DNA of 64,000 nucleotides. Source: Caldifarciminota bacterium UBA6260 (GTDB lineage Bacteria > Hydrothermota > 32-111). The notes beneath the pieces were generated by a model that was not told the origin of the DNA, searched no databases, and worked only from the letters and a program-made list of their open reading frames with translations. Both the position numbers and the translations under genes were made by a program. This document shows, in pieces, positions 63,068 to 64,000 of this stretch; the stretch's first letter is position 1; each line of letters begins with the position of its first letter. Where the stretch lies: the NCBI GenBank assembly GCA_002441125.1, contig DJVI01000015.1:1-64000 (forward strand), read 5' to 3'.

Positions 63068-63506
63068 CCTTTACAACCGAAAGGTTCAAACTTCCAATAA
63101 CCTCCGGATGTAATTTTATATTAACAATAAAATCACCAAGTTTTTTTATAGGTTCATCAAGTATAACTGCATGCTCATCTATCTTTATACCATTCTTCTC
63201 AAGTTCCTCACAGATCAACTTCTTTGAGATTGATCCATAAAGAGAATCATCATCGTGAACTTTTTGTTTTATAGTCAAATTCAAAGATGAGAGTTTCTCT
63301 TTAACCTGAAGTGCTATCTCTTTATTTTTTAATTCTTTCTGTTCATACTTTATCTTTTCCTGTTGAAACTTTTTTAAATTGTTTTCAGAATATTCGTAAG
63401 CGAGTTTGTTAGGTATTAAATAATTTCTTGCATAACCATCTTTGACATTTACTACATCTCCCCTCTTACCGAGTTTTTCAAGATTCTCTCTTAAAATTAC
63501 TTTCAT
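63060..63506 (-). CDS. rplI: Ribosomal protein bL9
   Basis: A 148-residue protein with the bL9 signature GKRGDVVNVKDGYARNYLIPNKLA near the N-terminus, a long linking helix (about 42-75) and a C-terminal domain (LYGSISKKLICEELEKNGI). It sits in the usual rpsF-ssb-rpsR-rplI order. AGGAG precedes the ATG. Confidence 0.97.
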   Translation of the reverse strand: MKVILRENLEKLGKRGDVVNVKDGYARNYLIPNKLAYEYSENNLKKFQQEKIKYEQKELKNKEIALQVKEKLSSLNLTIKQKVHDDDSLYGSISKKLICEELEKNGIKIDEHAVILDEPIKKLGDFIVNIKLHPEVIGSLNLSVVKDE

Positions 63507-63514
63507 ATTAGCTC

Positions 63515-63784
63515 CTATCTCATGTTTTCATCAACATATGGAAGAAGAGCCATCTGTCTTGCAGTTTTTATAGCTCTTACAACTTCTTTCTGATGTTTTT
63601 CGCAGAGTCCAGTAGCTTTTCTTGGTAATATTTTTCCCCTATCATTGATGAATTTTGATAAGAACTGGATATTTTTGTAATCTATTTTTTCTTTTCTGGC
63701 ACAAAGTTTACAAACTTTTACCTTTTTAACACCATTTCTTGAATCTGAATAGCCGTTATTTTCCTTAGAATGGAATGGACTCAT
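63515..63784 (-). CDS. rpsR: Ribosomal protein bS18
   Basis: An 89-residue bS18: CKLCARKEKIDYKN, FINDRGKILPRKATGLCEKHQKEVVRAIKTARQMALLPY in outline. The Cys and His residues in CxxC...C.KH form a zinc-binding type of bS18. I start at ATG 63784 with GGAGGT 4 bases upstream. The start lies inside the last codons of ssb (20-base overlap), so translation is coupled. Confidence 0.96.
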   Translation of the reverse strand: MSPFHSKENNGYSDSRNGVKKVKVCKLCARKEKIDYKNIQFLSKFINDRGKILPRKATGLCEKHQKEVVRAIKTARQMALLPYVDENMR

Positions 63785-64000
63785 CAGTACCTCCGTTTTC
63801 AATTTCTTCTATTTCGTTAAAATCTTTTTCAACATCATCTATAACCTTTTCATAAGAATTGTCCCCTTCACCTTCATACTCAGCAGTTTCCCTTGACAAA
63901 AAGTATATTTTGGTTGCTCTTATCTGAAAGGAGATCTTCTTCTCATGCGTTCTTTTATCCTCATAATTGTTAGCCTCAAGAGAACCTTCAACAATAACTG
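63765..64000 (-). CDS. ssb: Single-stranded DNA-binding protein, C-terminal part
   Basis: The last about 78 codons of a gene continuing past the right edge. It shows strand motifs VIVEGSLEANNYEDK and FQIRATKIYFL, typical of the SSB OB fold, an acidic linker, and the tail DESIPF, which matches the D-D-x-I-P-F partner-binding end of bacterial SSB. The stop codon is at 63767-63765, inside rpsR. Confidence 0.92.
   Translation of the reverse strand, partial: VIVEGSLEANNYEDKRTHEKKISFQIRATKIYFLSRETAEYEGEGDNSYEKVIDDVEKDFNEIEEIENGGTDESIPF

Overview
The window reads as part of the chromosome of an AT-rich, double-membraned (diderm) bacterium. The evidence for an outer membrane is a TamA/TamB pair, a BamD-like lipoprotein, apolipoprotein N-acyltransferase, an OmpA-family protein and many lipoproteins. 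Diaminopimelate epimerase, a SpoIID-type protein, a lytic transglycosylase and a LytM-like protein point to a diaminopimelate-type cell wall. Two large secreted proteins end in type IX secretion (T9SS) type-A sorting tails, which suggests the FCB superphylum or a neighbouring candidate phylum such as WOR-3. That placement is an inference from gene content, not a phylogeny.

Layout. 1-1623: a partial metallo-beta-lactamase-fold gene and a divergent MFS transporter. 1607-11941 (minus): ppdK, serS, SpoIID-like lipoprotein, tamA-like, tamB, one tight operon. 12054-13696 (plus): a SufS-like desulfurase with an odd SufU/IscU-like scaffold. 13686-19926: alcohol dehydrogenase, small lipoprotein, CDF metal exporter, HtrA protease, sigma-70 factor and a degenerate LytM protein. 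19899-46361 (minus): a run of 27 closely packed genes. It begins with DivIVA, purine nucleoside phosphorylase, BamD and polA, passes through GGDEF/AAA/TPR, hslVU, hisS, aspS and def, continues with a block of binding proteins, TPR and DUF4388 proteins and a zinc-ribbon protease, and ends with argF, ridA, dapF and a lytic transglycosylase. Most neighbours overlap by 1-35 bases. 46432-48575: a TPR/barrel protein and a lipoprotein. 48646-55017: an accessory segment with three copies of a GGGGACGGTGCTTGAC repeat. It holds two T9SS-sorted secreted proteins of unusual base composition, a 10-base C run, and an ICMT-like membrane methyltransferase. 54898-64000 (minus): tRNA-Gln(CUG), tRNA-Glu(CUC), gltX, lnt, purN, a large OmpA-family protein, a lipoprotein, a DUF3307 protein, rplI, rpsR and the end of ssb.

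Expression signals are unusually regular. I found a family of TTGAnn-like/-N16-/TAnnAT promoters. In five clear cases (a sixth is weaker) the -10 box lies only 6-8 bases before the ATG with no Shine-Dalgarno sequence, so these mRNAs are probably leaderless. Other genes have a strong GGAGG site. Two important genes, tamA and the sigma factor, appear to start at ATT.

The best leads are the leaderless/ATT initiation pattern, the repeat-flanked T9SS cassette with its poly-G tract, and the SufS/SufU-like pair whose scaffold lacks the third IscU cysteine.
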